DNA of 64,000 nucleotides from Pseudorhizobium pelagicum (GCA_000722615.1 JOKI01000002.1:62307-126306), one strand, 5' to 3'. Positions 27,467 to 37,149 are shown, counted from the first letter of the stretch. Program-made: numbers and translations. Notes: generated from the letters alone by a model not told the origin.

Positions 27467-28222
27467 ATGATCGTTACCACTGAAGACGAACTGCTGAAGC
27501 TCAAGGATGTCGGTCGCATCTGCGCCGTGGCGATCGAGACCATGGCCAAGGCGCTGGAACCCGGCATCACCACCGCCGAGCTCGACGCCATCGGGCGCCG
27601 TGTGCTGGAGGAGAACGAGGCGGAATCGGCGCCGGAGTTCTGCTACAAGTTTCCGGGCGCCACCTGCATCAGCGTCAACGAGGTCGTGGCGCACGGCATT
27701 CCGGGCGACCGGGTGATCGGCGCGGGCGATCTCGTCAACATCGACGTGTCGGCGGTGAAGAACGGGCTGTTCGGCGACGCGGGTGCCTCCTACGCCGTGC
27801 CGCCCGTGACGCGGCAGGCGGAGAAGCTTTGCCGCGACGGGCGCCGGGCGCTGTGGACGGGCCTGCAGCAGGTGAAGCCCGGTCGGCCGCTCGCCGGCAT
27901 CGGCAATGCCATCGGCGAGTTTGCCCGCAAGAACCGCTATACGCTGATCCAGAATCTTTCCAGCCACGGCATCGGCCACACGCTGCACGACGAGCCGAAG
28001 GAAGTGCCGACCTGGCCGGATCCGACGGAGACGCGGATGATCGAGGAGGGGCTGGTGTTCACCATCGAGCCGTTCCTGTCGGTCGGCGCCGACTGGGCCG
28101 TCGATGGCGGCAACGGCGATCCCTGGACGCTCTACAGCGAGCCGCGGGCGCTGACGGTGCAGTACGAGCACACGATCGTTGCAACCCGCAACGGGCCGCT
28201 GATCCTGACGCTGGCAAGCTAG
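27467..28222 (+). CDS. map: Type I methionine aminopeptidase
   Basis: A 251-residue M24 peptidase that removes N-terminal methionine. The five metal ligands are recognisable: Asp in VNIDVSAVKNG and Asp in GLFGDAGASY (near 90-105), His in LSSHGIGHTLHDEP (near 170), Glu in VFTIEPFLSVG (near 203) and Glu in TVQYEHTIV (near 233). The CISVNEVVAHGIPG segment is typical of type I enzymes. There is no N-terminal zinc finger. It sits downstream of an oxidoreductase rather than with rpsB or secY, so it may be a second copy; the rest of the genome would decide. Confidence 0.93.
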   Translation: MIVTTEDELLKLKDVGRICAVAIETMAKALEPGITTAELDAIGRRVLEENEAESAPEFCYKFPGATCISVNEVVAHGIPGDRVIGAGDLVNIDVSAVKNGLFGDAGASYAVPPVTRQAEKLCRDGRRALWTGLQQVKPGRPLAGIGNAIGEFARKNRYTLIQNLSSHGIGHTLHDEPKEVPTWPDPTETRMIEEGLVFTIEPFLSVGADWAVDGGNGDPWTLYSEPRALTVQYEHTIVATRNGPLILTLAS

Positions 28223-28727
28223 GAAGGCGAAGACAGCGTGCGGGCTTCCGGGCGTCCGGTTCAATCATTGAACGCGGTGCGCCGCGAAAGGCCCGCACTG
28301 TCGCGAGAGCCGAATTGCGCCGGTTGTGGGCATCATGCCCGGTCCGACGCTGGCGACCTCATGTCGCGCCGTCCGACTCAACCGACTGCCAGAGGTTAAG
28401 TCAGGAGGGCGGGCGAAGTTCAGATCTTCCGCGGGGGTGCATCCGGTTCTGGTTAACAGTCGGTGAAGCGCCGGCATCCGCATCAGGCCCTATCGATGCT
28501 GACGCGGCGACTGTTCGTTTTCCGCACAGATGACCGTCTCAAAAGAAGAACGGCCGCGCCGGGGGCTGTGGATAACTTCCCGGCAAGCAACGGTGACCGG
28601 CGGCGGAGCCGGAGTCCGATGGCCGGCTTTCGACTGGAGCCGCCTCAAAAATGAGGGGCAGGGGCGGATCGCGCCGCCCGTGCCCCTCATCCCTGGACCA
28701 GAGATCTCGTTGTCGTGCCGATCGGCC
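28223..28727. other. 505-base gap between convergent map and HIRAN genes
   Basis: I find no gene here. Short open frames on both strands lack family features. The gap holds the terminator described at 28651-28690 for leftward transcription. The remainder, including the more AT-rich part around 28520-28560, shows nothing I can name. Confidence 0.6.
28651..28690 (-). terminator. Rho-independent terminator downstream of the HIRAN gene
   Basis: Two 17-base arms (28651-28667 and 28674-28690) pair at 16 of 17 positions around an ATCGCG loop. Read leftward, the stem ends in ATT TTT (AAAAATG on the plus strand), giving the T-run of an intrinsic terminator. It lies 38 bases after the stop of the HIRAN gene and should end the katalase-HIRAN transcript. 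Confidence 0.85.
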
Positions 28728-29123
28728 TCACGCCGTCCGGTCGGAGGCTTTCTCCAGATAGACTTGAAGCGGGACCTCGGAGTGGCCGTCGCCACGAAGA
28801 GTGACGGCATAGGCGTTGAAGCCGTTGTCGAGCAGGGCGGCAAGCATGCCTGTCGATGCCGGCGGCAGGTAGCCGAGCTGGCTGCCGTCGCGTTTCTCGA
28901 CCGCGATACTGGTCGGATCGAAGCTGCGGTCCGGCCGACGGCGAAGGCGCAGGATCTCGTTCACCTCAGGCAGACGGGCCTGCGGAAACTGGTCGCGATT
29001 GGCGACATAGGACCGGAGCAGCCCGATCCCTGCCTTCGGCTCGCCGGCGGCCATGGCCGCGGCCGCCAGCGGGAGCGAAGCCAAGGCTCCGCCCGCGCCG
29101 GCGAGGAAAGACCGTCTTTCCAT
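28728..29123 (-). CDS. Tat-exported HIRAN-domain protein
   Basis: A 131-residue protein. The N-terminus MERRSFLAGAGGALASLPLA has the twin arginine, Phe and hydrophobic core of a Tat signal, with likely cleavage after AAAMAAG. Residues ~55-125 resemble a HIRAN domain: RRPDRSFDPTSIAVEKRDGS, QLGYLPPASTGMLAALLDNG and VPLQVYLEK. HIRAN is known as a DNA 3'-end-binding module in SNF2 helicases such as HLTF and also occurs alone in bacteria. Its export to the periplasm is unexplained. It follows the manganese catalase gene by 12 bases, so it is co-transcribed with it. Confidence 0.75.
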   Translation of the reverse strand: MERRSFLAGAGGALASLPLAAAAMAAGEPKAGIGLLRSYVANRDQFPQARLPEVNEILRLRRRPDRSFDPTSIAVEKRDGSQLGYLPPASTGMLAALLDNGFNAYAVTLRGDGHSEVPLQVYLEKASDRTA

Positions 29124-29135
29124 CGGCGCCTCTCC

Positions 29136-29960
29136 CTAGAGCTGTTCGGCCTGGGCGCCGCTGTTGGGCTTGGCGCGGCCGAGGTTCGGCTTCTCGCCGA
29201 GCGGCTCCATCGGGCGGCTGGAGAAGGTGCCGTTGCCGTCGATCGACTGGCCTTCCGTCCAGCGGCCCTGGACAGGCTCGCTGCCGTCCTTCTGGAAGCC
29301 GAGGAAGGAATAGCTGAACTCCTGGTTTTCCTGTTCCTGCGGGAAGCTGTTGGGGATCGGGAAGACCTCGGTCGGGCCGCCGAGCTCCTCGAGGGCCGCC
29401 ATCCACTGGTTCTGGTGCATGGTGTCGCGGGCGATCAGGAAGGACAGCATGTCCTTCATGCCCGGGTCGTTGGTCATGTTGTAGAGGCGCACGGCGAGGA
29501 TGCGACCGGTCGATTCGGCGGTGACGTTTGCCGTCATGTCGGCGGCGATATTGCCGCTGGCGTAGATGTGCGACATGTCGAAGGGCACGCCGTCGGAATC
29601 CACCGGCATGGCCGACAGGCCGGCCGAAAGGAGGTTCTTCAGGTTCAGGCCACCGAGCACGGCGCCGCCGACGGGATCATTGGCCACTTCTTCCTTGAGG
29701 CTGAGCGGAGCGCCTTCCAGGTTCATGGCGACAGCCGTCGCCAGCATTTCGATGTGACCGAGCTCTTCGGCTGCCGTGTTCATCAGAAGGTCGCGGAACT
29801 TCGGATTGCCGCGGGCGCCGCAGGCCTGGAAGAAATATTGCATGGCGACGCGGATCTCGCCCTCGACGCCGCCGATGGCCTGCTGCAGCGCGCGGGCAAA
29901 CAGCGGGTTCGGTGTCTCGACGCGCACGGGGTATTGCAGTTTTCCGTCGGTGTAGAACAT
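29136..29960 (-). CDS. Manganese catalase
   Basis: A 274-residue non-haem catalase with a four-helix bundle dimanganese site that dismutates H2O2. Ligand motifs are GGVEGEIRVAMQYFFQAC (Glu, near 34), AAEELGHIEMLATA (Glu and His, near 66), VTAESTGRILAVRLYNM (Glu, near 150) and FLIARDTMHQNQWMAALEEL (His, near 182). The C-terminus has an Asn/Gly-rich lid. GGAGAGAACG precedes ATG 29960. It forms a two-gene unit with the HIRAN protein and no regulator adjoins it. Confidence 0.95.
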   Translation of the reverse strand: MFYTDGKLQYPVRVETPNPLFARALQQAIGGVEGEIRVAMQYFFQACGARGNPKFRDLLMNTAAEELGHIEMLATAVAMNLEGAPLSLKEEVANDPVGGAVLGGLNLKNLLSAGLSAMPVDSDGVPFDMSHIYASGNIAADMTANVTAESTGRILAVRLYNMTNDPGMKDMLSFLIARDTMHQNQWMAALEELGGPTEVFPIPNSFPQEQENQEFSYSFLGFQKDGSEPVQGRWTEGQSIDGNGTFSSRPMEPLGEKPNLGRAKPNSGAQAEQL

Positions 29961-30170
29961 CGTTCTCTCCTTCGTGTTGGGAACGGGCGCCAAACAAGAG
30001 GTGGCGCGGAGAAGTTCCTGAGAAGTTGTGAAAGTCTCAGCTTTGGTGAGCCCGGTTCGTTCAGCGCCTCGCCCGCTCCGGCCTGCAGGAGACGGATTCA
30101 TCAGACTTGCGCATCGGTCGATCAATATTGCTGGTTTGCCGACGCCCCGGGTGCGGTGCAATAAGCACGC

Positions 30171-31343
30171 ATGGCTTCCCAGATCCGCCCGTCCCAGACT
30201 TCTTCCTTGCCGATCGGCATCGCCGGCGCGCTCGCCATGGCGGCGGCGATGGGCTTCGGACGCTTCGTCTACACGCCGATCCTGCCGGGGATGATGGCGG
30301 GCGCGTCGCTGTCTGCCGCCGATGCCGGGCTGATTGCCGGTGCTAATTTCGTCGGCTATCTGCTGGGCGCCGTGCTGGCCGCCTATGGCTGGGCGGCGGG
30401 GCGCGAGAGGCGCGTGGCGCTCGCCGGCCTTCTGGCGACGGCGGTGCTGCTGGCGGCGATGGCGGCGACCGACAGTCTGGCCGCCTTCATGGTCATCCGG
30501 CTGCTTGCCGGGGTCGCCAGCGCCTTTGCGATGGTGTTCACCTCGTCGATCGTGCTGCCCTATGCCGCGCAGAGCGAGCGGGTGTCGATGCTGCATTTCG
30601 GCGGCGTCGGCTTCGGCATCGCGCTGTCCTCGGCGCTGGTGTTCCTCGTCAATCTCATGGCCGGCGACGGGGCGCACGGCTGGCGGCTGAGCTGGATCGG
30701 CAGCGCGGCGATCGCCTTCCTCGGCCTTCTCATCGTGGCGCCGCTGCTGCCGCGGCCGGTCCGCGGTGCCACACGGGTGCAGGAACCGCCGCTTCCGTGG
30801 CGCCGGCCGCTCGTTCTGATGACGCTGTCCTACGGCCTCTTCGGGTTCGGCTATGTGATCACCGCGACCTTCCTGGTGACGATCGCGCGCACCACCGACG
30901 CCGGCCCGGTGGTTGAATTTCTCGCCTGGTTCGTCACCGGCACCGCGGCGGCGCTGTCGCTGCTGGCCTGGCGCCTGCTCGTCCGCCGGGTGGGGGCAAC
31001 GGCCACCTATGCCGCCTGCATCGCGCTGGAAGCGGTCGGCGTGCTCGGTTCGGTGCTGCTGCCGCCGATGGCGGGGGCGCTGGTGGGCGGCCTCTTTCTC
31101 GGCCTCACCTTCATGGCGGTGACCGCCTACGGGCTGCAGATCGGCCGGACGCTGGCGCCGGAAAGCCCGCGCCGGGCGCTGGCCTTCATGACCGCCGCCT
31201 TCGGGACCGGCCAGATCGCCGGGCCGCTGGCCGCCGGCTGGCTGGCGGAGGGCAGCGGCAGCTTCACGCTGCCGACGGTGCTGGCGGCGGCGGCGCTGAC
31301 GGTCTCCGCACTGCTGGTCGTGCCGATCCTTCGCAAAGCATGA
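30171..31343 (+). CDS. YbfB/YjiJ-family MFS transporter
   Basis: A 390-residue protein with twelve hydrophobic segments. The first segment with AMAAAMGFGRFVYTPILPGM is the mark of the YbfB/YjiJ family of major facilitator proteins. ANFVGYLLGAVLAAYGWAAG and LRKAG-like C-terminal segments follow the usual order. Substrate unknown. It diverges from the manganese catalase gene, with 210 bases between them, and lies 131 bases before bacA on the same strand. Confidence 0.9.
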   Translation: MASQIRPSQTSSLPIGIAGALAMAAAMGFGRFVYTPILPGMMAGASLSAADAGLIAGANFVGYLLGAVLAAYGWAAGRERRVALAGLLATAVLLAAMAATDSLAAFMVIRLLAGVASAFAMVFTSSIVLPYAAQSERVSMLHFGGVGFGIALSSALVFLVNLMAGDGAHGWRLSWIGSAAIAFLGLLIVAPLLPRPVRGATRVQEPPLPWRRPLVLMTLSYGLFGFGYVITATFLVTIARTTDAGPVVEFLAWFVTGTAAALSLLAWRLLVRRVGATATYAACIALEAVGVLGSVLLPPMAGALVGGLFLGLTFMAVTAYGLQIGRTLAPESPRRALAFMTAAFGTGQIAGPLAAGWLAEGSGSFTLPTVLAAAALTVSALLVVPILRKA

Positions 31344-31474
31344 GAACACGCGGGATTACAATTCCGTAAGGCACGGCAGGCGGCATTGCTGCCCACACAG
31401 TTCTGCCCTAGTTTGCCGCCACGCCACGCCACCCCAGCCAATCACGGCCATATCGCGCAAACGAGTGCTGCCAC

Positions 31475-32752
31475 GTGTTCAAGTCATTTTTCCCGCAACC
31501 GAAGCTCTTCTTCATATCCGCAGCCGTCTGGTCGGCGCTCGTCATTGCCTTCTGGTATGCGGTCGGAGAAGACCTGGGAGCGTATTTCGGCATGCCGCCG
31601 GTGCCGGTCGAGGCGCCGCCCGAGATCGGCGTCTCGACCTTCTGGTCGCCCGCCTTCCTGTGGTTCTACCTCTACTTCGCGCTGGTGACGCTGATCTTCA
31701 CCGCTTTCTGGTTCTGGTACCGGCCGCACCGCTGGCAGATGTGGTCCATCCTCGGCTCGGCCGTCATCCTGTTCACCACCTATTTCCAGGTGCAGGTGAG
31801 TGTGGCGATCAACAACTGGTACGGCCCCTTCTGGGATCTGGTGCAGGCTGCCGTGTCGCAGACCGCCACGGTGACGAGCGATCAGTTCTACGGCCAGATC
31901 GGCATCTTCCTCGGCATCGCCATGGTCGCGGTCGCGGTTGCGGTCATCACCCGCTTCTTCGTGAGCCACTACATCTTCCGCTGGCGCACCGCGATGAACG
32001 AATACTACATGTCGCAGTGGCCGAAGCTTCGCAACATCGAAGGCGCTTCGCAGCGCGTGCAGGAAGACACGATGCGGTTTTCCTCGACCGTCGAGGGGCT
32101 GGGGGTCAGCTTCATCGATTCCATCATGACGCTGATCGCCTTCACACCGGTGCTGATGCGGCTCTCCGAAAACATCACGGAACTGCCGCTGATCGGGGAA
32201 ATTCCCTATCCGCTGGTGACGGCGGCCGTGCTCTGGTCGCTGTTCGGGACGGTGTTCATGGCGCTGGTCGGCATCAAGCTGCCGGGCCTGGAGTTCCGCA
32301 ACCAGCGCGTCGAGGCCGCCTACCGCAAGGAGCTGGTCTACGGCGAAGACCATGCCGACCGGGCGCAGCCGATGACGGTGACGGAGCTTTTCGACAATGT
32401 CCGCCGCAACTACTTCACGCTCTATTTCCACTACCTCTATTTCAACATCGCGCGCATCTTCTACCTGCAGATCAACAACATCTTCGCGCTGCTGATCCTG
32501 GCGCCGTCGATCATCGCCGGCCGCATCTCGCTTGGCGCGCTGAACCAGATTTCCGGCGCCTTCGGGCAGGTGACCTCGTCCTTCCAGTATCTCGTCTCGT
32601 CCTGGCCGACGATCGTCGAGCTCCTGTCGATCTACAAGCGCCTGCGCGCCTTCGAGAAGGCGATCGACGACGAGCCGCTGCCGGAGATCGATCAGCACTA
32701 TCTCGAGCGGGAAGCCATGGGCGGCGAGATGGAAGCCGACCGGCCGACGTAA
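31475..32752 (+). CDS. bacA: BacA/SbmA-family peptide transporter
   Basis: A 425-residue inner-membrane transporter. [20 protein letters not shown] at the start, [14 protein letters not shown] near 110, [20 protein letters not shown] near 170, [15 protein letters not shown] and [20 protein letters not shown] near 275 match the SbmA/BacA family. BacA imports peptides using the proton gradient. In S. meliloti it is needed for survival inside legume cells and affects very-long-chain fatty acids in lipid A. The start is GTG at 31475, which matches the family's N-terminus; no strong ribosome binding site precedes it. Confidence 0.95.
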   Translation: MFKSFFPQPKLFFISAAVWSALVIAFWYAVGEDLGAYFGMPPVPVEAPPEIGVSTFWSPAFLWFYLYFALVTLIFTAFWFWYRPHRWQMWSILGSAVILFTTYFQVQVSVAINNWYGPFWDLVQAAVSQTATVTSDQFYGQIGIFLGIAMVAVAVAVITRFFVSHYIFRWRTAMNEYYMSQWPKLRNIEGASQRVQEDTMRFSSTVEGLGVSFIDSIMTLIAFTPVLMRLSENITELPLIGEIPYPLVTAAVLWSLFGTVFMALVGIKLPGLEFRNQRVEAAYRKELVYGEDHADRAQPMTVTELFDNVRRNYFTLYFHYLYFNIARIFYLQINNIFALLILAPSIIAGRISLGALNQISGAFGQVTSSFQYLVSSWPTIVELLSIYKRLRAFEKAIDDEPLPEIDQHYLEREAMGGEMEADRPT

Positions 32753-33087
32753 CGCCGGGCAGCCGTTTGGTCCGCGCCGGGAGAACCCGCGCGGGTTGAA
32801 GGGGGAGAGGGCAGGCGGTTGAGGTAGGGGGTTGGTGTTTCAGGCGTTCCGCCTGCCCCGGTTGCCGTGTCGGTCGGGACGTTCCCTGCTGTCGCGTCCG
32901 TCACTGCAGCCATCACCGGCACCGAGCCTTGTTCGGGCGCCACCCCGGTTCGCGACCCGGTGCTCCCTTCCGATGACGCACCGATTGTCGCGCATCCGGC
33001 CGGGACGTGAACGAAGGTGAATGTGAAATGCGGTAAGCCGCTGTGCCGGTTAGCTAAAAAAATACCGGCGTGACGAAAAGTGTCCCC
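32753..33087. other. 335-base gap after bacA
   Basis: No gene is supported here. A 14-base palindrome AACCCGCGCGGGTT at 32784-32797, 31 bases after the bacA stop, may be part of a terminator. Nothing else is recognisable. Confidence 0.5.
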
Positions 33088-33459
33088 TCAGGGCGTCTCA
33101 GGGGCGGGGTCGATTGCGCTGACGACCCGTGCGACGATCTCGCTCATCGTCGCGGCATTCAGCGTCTCGATGTACTGCGCCGTCTTCTGCTGGAGGCGTG
33201 CGGCAATGTCGAAGCTGCGCACCTGGTTGCAGACGGCGATGCCGGTGGTGTCGTGGCCCGTGACCGGCACTGCCAGGCCGACGTCCCTTGTAAAGGCGCC
33301 ACCAGTGGTGATGGGGACGGTCATCGCAACGCCGAGGGCATTGATCTCGCGGGGCGTGATGACGACGAAGCGGTGCCGATTCTTCATTTCGCGACCGGCC
33401 ACGGGATTGGGGTCGATCCAGAAGACGTCGCCACGCCGCGGCACATTGCTGCGGATCAT
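33088..33459 (-). CDS. mazF: MazF/PemK-type endoribonuclease toxin
   Basis: A 123-residue toxin of the CcdB/PemK fold resembling E. coli ChpB. VPRRGDVFWIDPNPVAGREM at the start carries the RGD-type motif, NRHRFVVITP and AMTVPITTGGAFTRD follow, and IAVCNQVRSFDIAARL near residue 80 is typical. Such toxins cut single-stranded mRNA at short sequences and stop growth. Its ATG overlaps the antitoxin stop codon (both include 33459), which fixes the start at 33459 although the frame continues upstream. Confidence 0.92.
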   Translation of the reverse strand: MIRSNVPRRGDVFWIDPNPVAGREMKNRHRFVVITPREINALGVAMTVPITTGGAFTRDVGLAVPVTGHDTTGIAVCNQVRSFDIAARLQQKTAQYIETLNAATMSEIVARVVSAIDPAPETP

Positions 33460-33725
33460 CAGCCGATCTCGCGACCGACGGCATCGCCGTCCAGTGCTCC
33501 GGCAGTTTCGGCCGAAAGCCGTTGCATTTCCTCGGCACCCTTCAGGAGTTCGCTCAGCGTATAGCGGCGGCTGGCGCGCTCCACGGGCCGGGCCACCAGC
33601 GCGCCGTCGGCGACAGTCAGGGAAAGCTGATCGCCGACCTGTGTCTGCAGCATCTGCAGCATGACGGGCGGGATGGTGACGACGGCTGCGCCGCCCTGCC
33701 GCCGGATCTTCGTGGTGATGGTCAT
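33459..33725 (-). CDS. mazE: MazE/AbrB-type antitoxin
   Basis: An 88-residue antitoxin. The N-terminal swapped-hairpin DNA-binding domain is IRRQGGAAVVTIPPVMLQML, then VGDQLSLTVADGALVARPV. The C-terminal part (RYTLSELLKGAEEMQRLSAE) should wrap around the toxin. It is translationally coupled to the toxin gene and is the likely autorepressor at the perfect inverted repeat 10 bases upstream of its start. Confidence 0.92.
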   Translation of the reverse strand: MTITTKIRRQGGAAVVTIPPVMLQMLQTQVGDQLSLTVADGALVARPVERASRRYTLSELLKGAEEMQRLSAETAGALDGDAVGREIG

Positions 33726-33734
33726 GATCTCGCT

Positions 33735-33762
33735 CCGATGTGCAACAAATGTAGCACATCGG
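33735..33762. promoter_or_regulatory. Inverted repeat operator of the mazEF-type module
   Basis: A perfect 9-base inverted repeat, CCGATGTGC (33735-33743) and GCACATCGG (33754-33762), with a 10-base AT-rich spacer lies directly upstream of the antitoxin start (33725). Position and symmetry fit an autoregulatory MazE operator overlapping the promoter. Confidence 0.8.
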
Positions 33763-33791
33763 GCAGCGCTTTCAACGTGCCGTCGCGGTCA

Positions 33792-34790
33792 CTACAGGCC
33801 GGAGCTGTCCGAAGGGCGCGACTGCAGATCTTCCATCGCCTCCGCATAGGTGACGCAGGCGACGTCGGGGAGGGCGCAGACATCGGTCGCCAGCCGCTCC
33901 ATGGCTCGCCAGTAGGCGCCGCCGTTCATCATCACGAAGTGCAGGCCGATCTGGAGCGGGATGCGCTCGCCCTCGTACTGGCGATCGAAGGCAGCCCGGA
34001 AGGCGGCGTAGGCGCGGTCCTCGAATTCGGCGGACCGGCTGGGGTTCTCGACACCGGCGGAATGGCGGATGAAGAGGTTGTAGTCCATGGCGATGATCGG
34101 ACGCTGCTTCGGCCCCTCCGGGATCAGCGGCAGGCCGAAGCGGGTGACCCCGTCCGTCTCCGTCGGCATCAGCGGCCCTTTCGTCACGGTGCTGGCGTCA
34201 TAGACGAAGCCCGCCTCGCGTTCCGCCGCAAACAGGCTGTCGGGCGCAGACAGATAAGGCGCGCGGAAGCCGCGGATGCCGCCCTTCACCAGGTCGCGCC
34301 AGCCCTCTGGCTCATCGGCGGCGGCGCCATTGGCGACCCAGGCGTCGGCGAGCACGGCGCGAAAGCTCTTCATCTCGGTCTTCCAGTCGCCCACGCTCCA
34401 GTCGGCGCCATCGAAGTGGCCGCAGGTGTGGCTGGCGATTTCGTGGCCTTCCTCATGCGCCTGCCAGACATGGGCGAGGCGGGTGCGGGCCTCCTCCGTG
34501 GTCTGGGCAAAGCCGATGTTGGAGCGGCCGGGCTTGTGGTGCGGACCCTTGTAGGTCGATGCGGCGGGGCGCTCGATCACCAGCGCACAGGAGAGGAAAT
34601 AGGTGAAGCGGATGTCGTTGGCCCGGGCGAAATCGCGGCTGCGCTGCCAGAGCGCATTGTCGCCGGCGCCGTCGAAGGAGACGAGCAGCAACTGTTTCGG
34701 CTTGAGTGATTCCGGTTGCTGTTCCGGTTGCCCGGCAAGGGCGGGAAGCGGCAGGCAAAGGCAGAAGGTCATCAAAAATCGGAAAAACAT
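33792..34790 (-). CDS. Exported polysaccharide deacetylase-family protein
   Basis: About 332 residues with a signal peptide (FFRFLMTFCLCLPLPALAGQ). The NodB-like fold is recognisable from LLLVSFDGAGDNALWQRS (the Asp of motif 1), EEGHEIASHTCGHFDGADWS (metal-binding SH-xx-H of motif 2) and IRGFRAPYLSAPDSLF (motif 3). It probably removes acyl groups from a polysaccharide in the envelope. The N-terminus is either ATG 34790 or GTG 34796; neither has a strong ribosome binding site. It lies downstream of nothing on its strand and next to mazEF. Confidence 0.85.
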   Translation of the reverse strand: MFFRFLMTFCLCLPLPALAGQPEQQPESLKPKQLLLVSFDGAGDNALWQRSRDFARANDIRFTYFLSCALVIERPAASTYKGPHHKPGRSNIGFAQTTEEARTRLAHVWQAHEEGHEIASHTCGHFDGADWSVGDWKTEMKSFRAVLADAWVANGAAADEPEGWRDLVKGGIRGFRAPYLSAPDSLFAAEREAGFVYDASTVTKGPLMPTETDGVTRFGLPLIPEGPKQRPIIAMDYNLFIRHSAGVENPSRSAEFEDRAYAAFRAAFDRQYEGERIPLQIGLHFVMMNGGAYWRAMERLATDVCALPDVACVTYAEAMEDLQSRPSDSSGL

Positions 34791-35016
34791 GGGCACCGTG
34801 CAATCAGAGTGGGTGCGCCCTTCTGTAAGCCGAATGCGGCAAAGCTTGGGACGGCCGGCGGGATGGTGCGAGCGCCGCGCGGGCGCGAAGCGCGATCCGC
34901 GGACGGCGTGCTGCCGCTGCCGATCCGAGAATCACGTCCGATACCCCTTACATGCGCGGGAAAATGCGCTAGAAGGCGCTTTTCCGCATGATGGGCCTCG
35001 AGGGCCGGAGATTGGA

Positions 35017-35688
35017 ATGGCGCAAGACAACGACAGCTTTATCCGCGAAGTGAACGAGGAACTCCGTTCCGACCGGTTCAGGAACGTCTGGAGCCGTTTC
35101 GGCAAGATCATCATCGCACTCGCAATCCTGATCGTTCTCGCGACAGCCGGCTATCGCGGCTACGAATACTGGCAAAGCCACAATGCATCAGCATCCGGCG
35201 ACCGGTTTCTCGCGGCCCTGAATCTCGCCTCGGAAGACAAATACGACGAGGCTCTGGCCGCCTTCCAGGCGCTGGAGCAAGACGGAAGCGGTTCCTACCC
35301 GGTGCTGGCGCAGATGCGCGCGGCGGCGGTGCTGGCCCAGAAGGGCGACGTCCCCGGTGCCATCGCGGCCTATTCCGAGGTCGCCGGCAATACGGCTGCA
35401 CCCGACGCCATGCGCGACGTGGCGCGCCTGCGGGCCGCCTGGCTTCTGATCGATACCGGCACCTACGAACAGGTTTCGGCCGAGGCGGAAGTGCTGACGA
35501 CCGGAACCCATGCCTTGCGCAATTCGGCCCGCGAGGCGCTTGGCCTTGCGGCCTACAAGGCCGATGACATGGTGCGCGCGAAGGAATGGTTCCAGGCCAT
35601 TGCCGACGATGCGGCCGCACCGCGCAACGTCGCCAACCGTGCGCAGATCATGCTCGACACAATCGCCGCCTCCGGCAAGGCGGCCTAA
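35017..35688 (+). CDS. YfgM-like membrane-anchored TPR protein
   Basis: A 223-residue protein with a short cytoplasmic N-terminus (MAQDNDSFIREVNEELRSDR), one membrane helix at about 32-50 (IIIALAILIVLATAGYRGY) and a periplasmic TPR-like domain (EDKYDEALAAFQALEQDGSG, REALGLAAYKADDMVRAKEW). This is the YfgM arrangement, a helper of the Sec translocon and periplasmic chaperones in E. coli. As in many proteobacteria it precedes der, 36 bases upstream. ATG 35017 is chosen by the family's N-terminus and a GGAGATTGGA site. Confidence 0.88.
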   Translation: MAQDNDSFIREVNEELRSDRFRNVWSRFGKIIIALAILIVLATAGYRGYEYWQSHNASASGDRFLAALNLASEDKYDEALAAFQALEQDGSGSYPVLAQMRAAAVLAQKGDVPGAIAAYSEVAGNTAAPDAMRDVARLRAAWLLIDTGTYEQVSAEAEVLTTGTHALRNSAREALGLAAYKADDMVRAKEWFQAIADDAAAPRNVANRAQIMLDTIAASGKAA

Positions 35689-35724
35689 CTTCCCGAAGCG
35701 GGAAGGACCGAAGGAACGAACCTT

Positions 35725-37149
35725 ATGAGCTTCACCGTCGCGATCGTCGGACGCCCGAACGTCGGAAAATCGACGCTGTTCAACCGGCTGGTGGGCAAGA
35801 AGCTCGCTCTGGTGGACGATACGCCGGGCGTGACCCGCGACCGGCGGCCGGGCGATGCCAAGCTCATCGACCTGCGCTTCACCATCATCGATACGGCGGG
35901 CCTCGAAGAGGTCGGTCCCGACACGCTCGAAGGCCGCATGCGTGCCCAGACCGAGATCGCCATCGGCGAGGCGGACCTGACGCTCTTCGTGGTCGATGCC
36001 AAATCCGGCCTGACGCCGCTCGACAAGACCTTCGGCGAGCTTCTGCGCCGCAGCGGCAAGCCGGTGGTGCTGGTTGCCAACAAATCGGAGGCCAAGGGGT
36101 CCGACGGTGGTTTCTACGATGCCTACACGCTGGGGCTCGGCGAGCCGGTGCCGATCTCGGCCGAACACGGCCAGGGCATGATCGACCTGCGGGACGCGAT
36201 CGTCGAGGCGATCGGCGGCGAGGACGTGGCGTTTCCGCCGGAGGTGGACGAGCCCGAAACCAACGTCGACCTGCGCGGCGAACTGGAATTCGAGGACGAG
36301 GACTACGAGCCGGAGTATGACGACAGCAAGCCGCTGCGCGTCGCCATCATCGGCCGCCCGAATGCCGGCAAGTCGACGCTGATCAATCGCTTTCTCGGCG
36401 AGGACCGGCTGCTGACGGGGCCGGAAGCCGGCATTACCCGCGACAGCATTTCCGTCGAATGGGACTGGCGCGGCCGCACCATCAAGATGTTCGACACCGC
36501 CGGCATGCGCAAGAAGGCGCGCGTGCAGGAAAAGCTCGAGAAGCTCTCGGTCGCCGACGCGCTGCGCTCGATCCGCTTTGCCGAAACCGTGGTGATCGTG
36601 TTCGATTCGACCATTCCGTTCGAAAAGCAGGACCTGCAGCTGGTCGACCTGGTGATCCGCGAAGGGCGCGCCGCGGTGCTGGCCTTCAACAAGTGGGATC
36701 TCGTCGAATATCCGCAGGAAGTGCTGGCGGAACTGCGCGAAAAGACCGAGCGACTCTTGCCGCAGGCGCGCGGCATCCGGGCTGTGCCGATGTCTGGCCA
36801 GACCGGCTACGGGCTCGACAAGCTGATGCAGAGCATCATCGAGACCGACATGGTGTGGAACAAGCGCATCTCGACCGCCAAGCTCAACCGCTGGCTCGAC
36901 GGCGTGCAGATCCAGCATCCGCCACCGGCCGTCTCGGGTCGCCGCCTGAAGCTCAAGTACATGACGCAGGTGAAGGCCCGCCCGCCGGCGTTCATGATCT
37001 CCTGCACGCGTCCCGATTCGGTGCCGGAATCCTATATCCGCTACCTGACGAACGGTTTGCGGGCCGACTTCGACATGCCGGGCGTGCCGATCCGAATCCA
37101 TCTGCGGGCGGCAGAAAATCCATTCGAATCAAAGAGGAAGCGCCGCTAG
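35725..37149 (+). CDS. der: Ribosome assembly GTPase Der
   Basis: A 474-residue essential GTPase with two G domains and a C-terminal KH-like domain, acting in maturation of the 50S subunit. Domain 1 has [20 protein letters not shown] and [11 protein letters not shown]; domain 2 (from about residue 200) has [20 protein letters not shown] and [22 protein letters not shown] and NKWDLVE are the NKxD motifs. An acidic linker with [13 protein letters not shown] separates the two domains. It follows the YfgM-like gene and is probably co-transcribed with it. Confidence 0.98.
   Translation: MSFTVAIVGRPNVGKSTLFNRLVGKKLALVDDTPGVTRDRRPGDAKLIDLRFTIIDTAGLEEVGPDTLEGRMRAQTEIAIGEADLTLFVVDAKSGLTPLDKTFGELLRRSGKPVVLVANKSEAKGSDGGFYDAYTLGLGEPVPISAEHGQGMIDLRDAIVEAIGGEDVAFPPEVDEPETNVDLRGELEFEDEDYEPEYDDSKPLRVAIIGRPNAGKSTLINRFLGEDRLLTGPEAGITRDSISVEWDWRGRTIKMFDTAGMRKKARVQEKLEKLSVADALRSIRFAETVVIVFDSTIPFEKQDLQLVDLVIREGRAAVLAFNKWDLVEYPQEVLAELREKTERLLPQARGIRAVPMSGQTGYGLDKLMQSIIETDMVWNKRISTAKLNRWLDGVQIQHPPPAVSGRRLKLKYMTQVKARPPAFMISCTRPDSVPESYIRYLTNGLRADFDMPGVPIRIHLRAAENPFESKRKRR

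Noticed and set aside
30061-31349. Leftward frame joining antisense of the MFS gene to manganese catalase
   Set aside because: Only the part from ATG 29960 has catalase motifs and a ribosome binding site; the rest is shadow.
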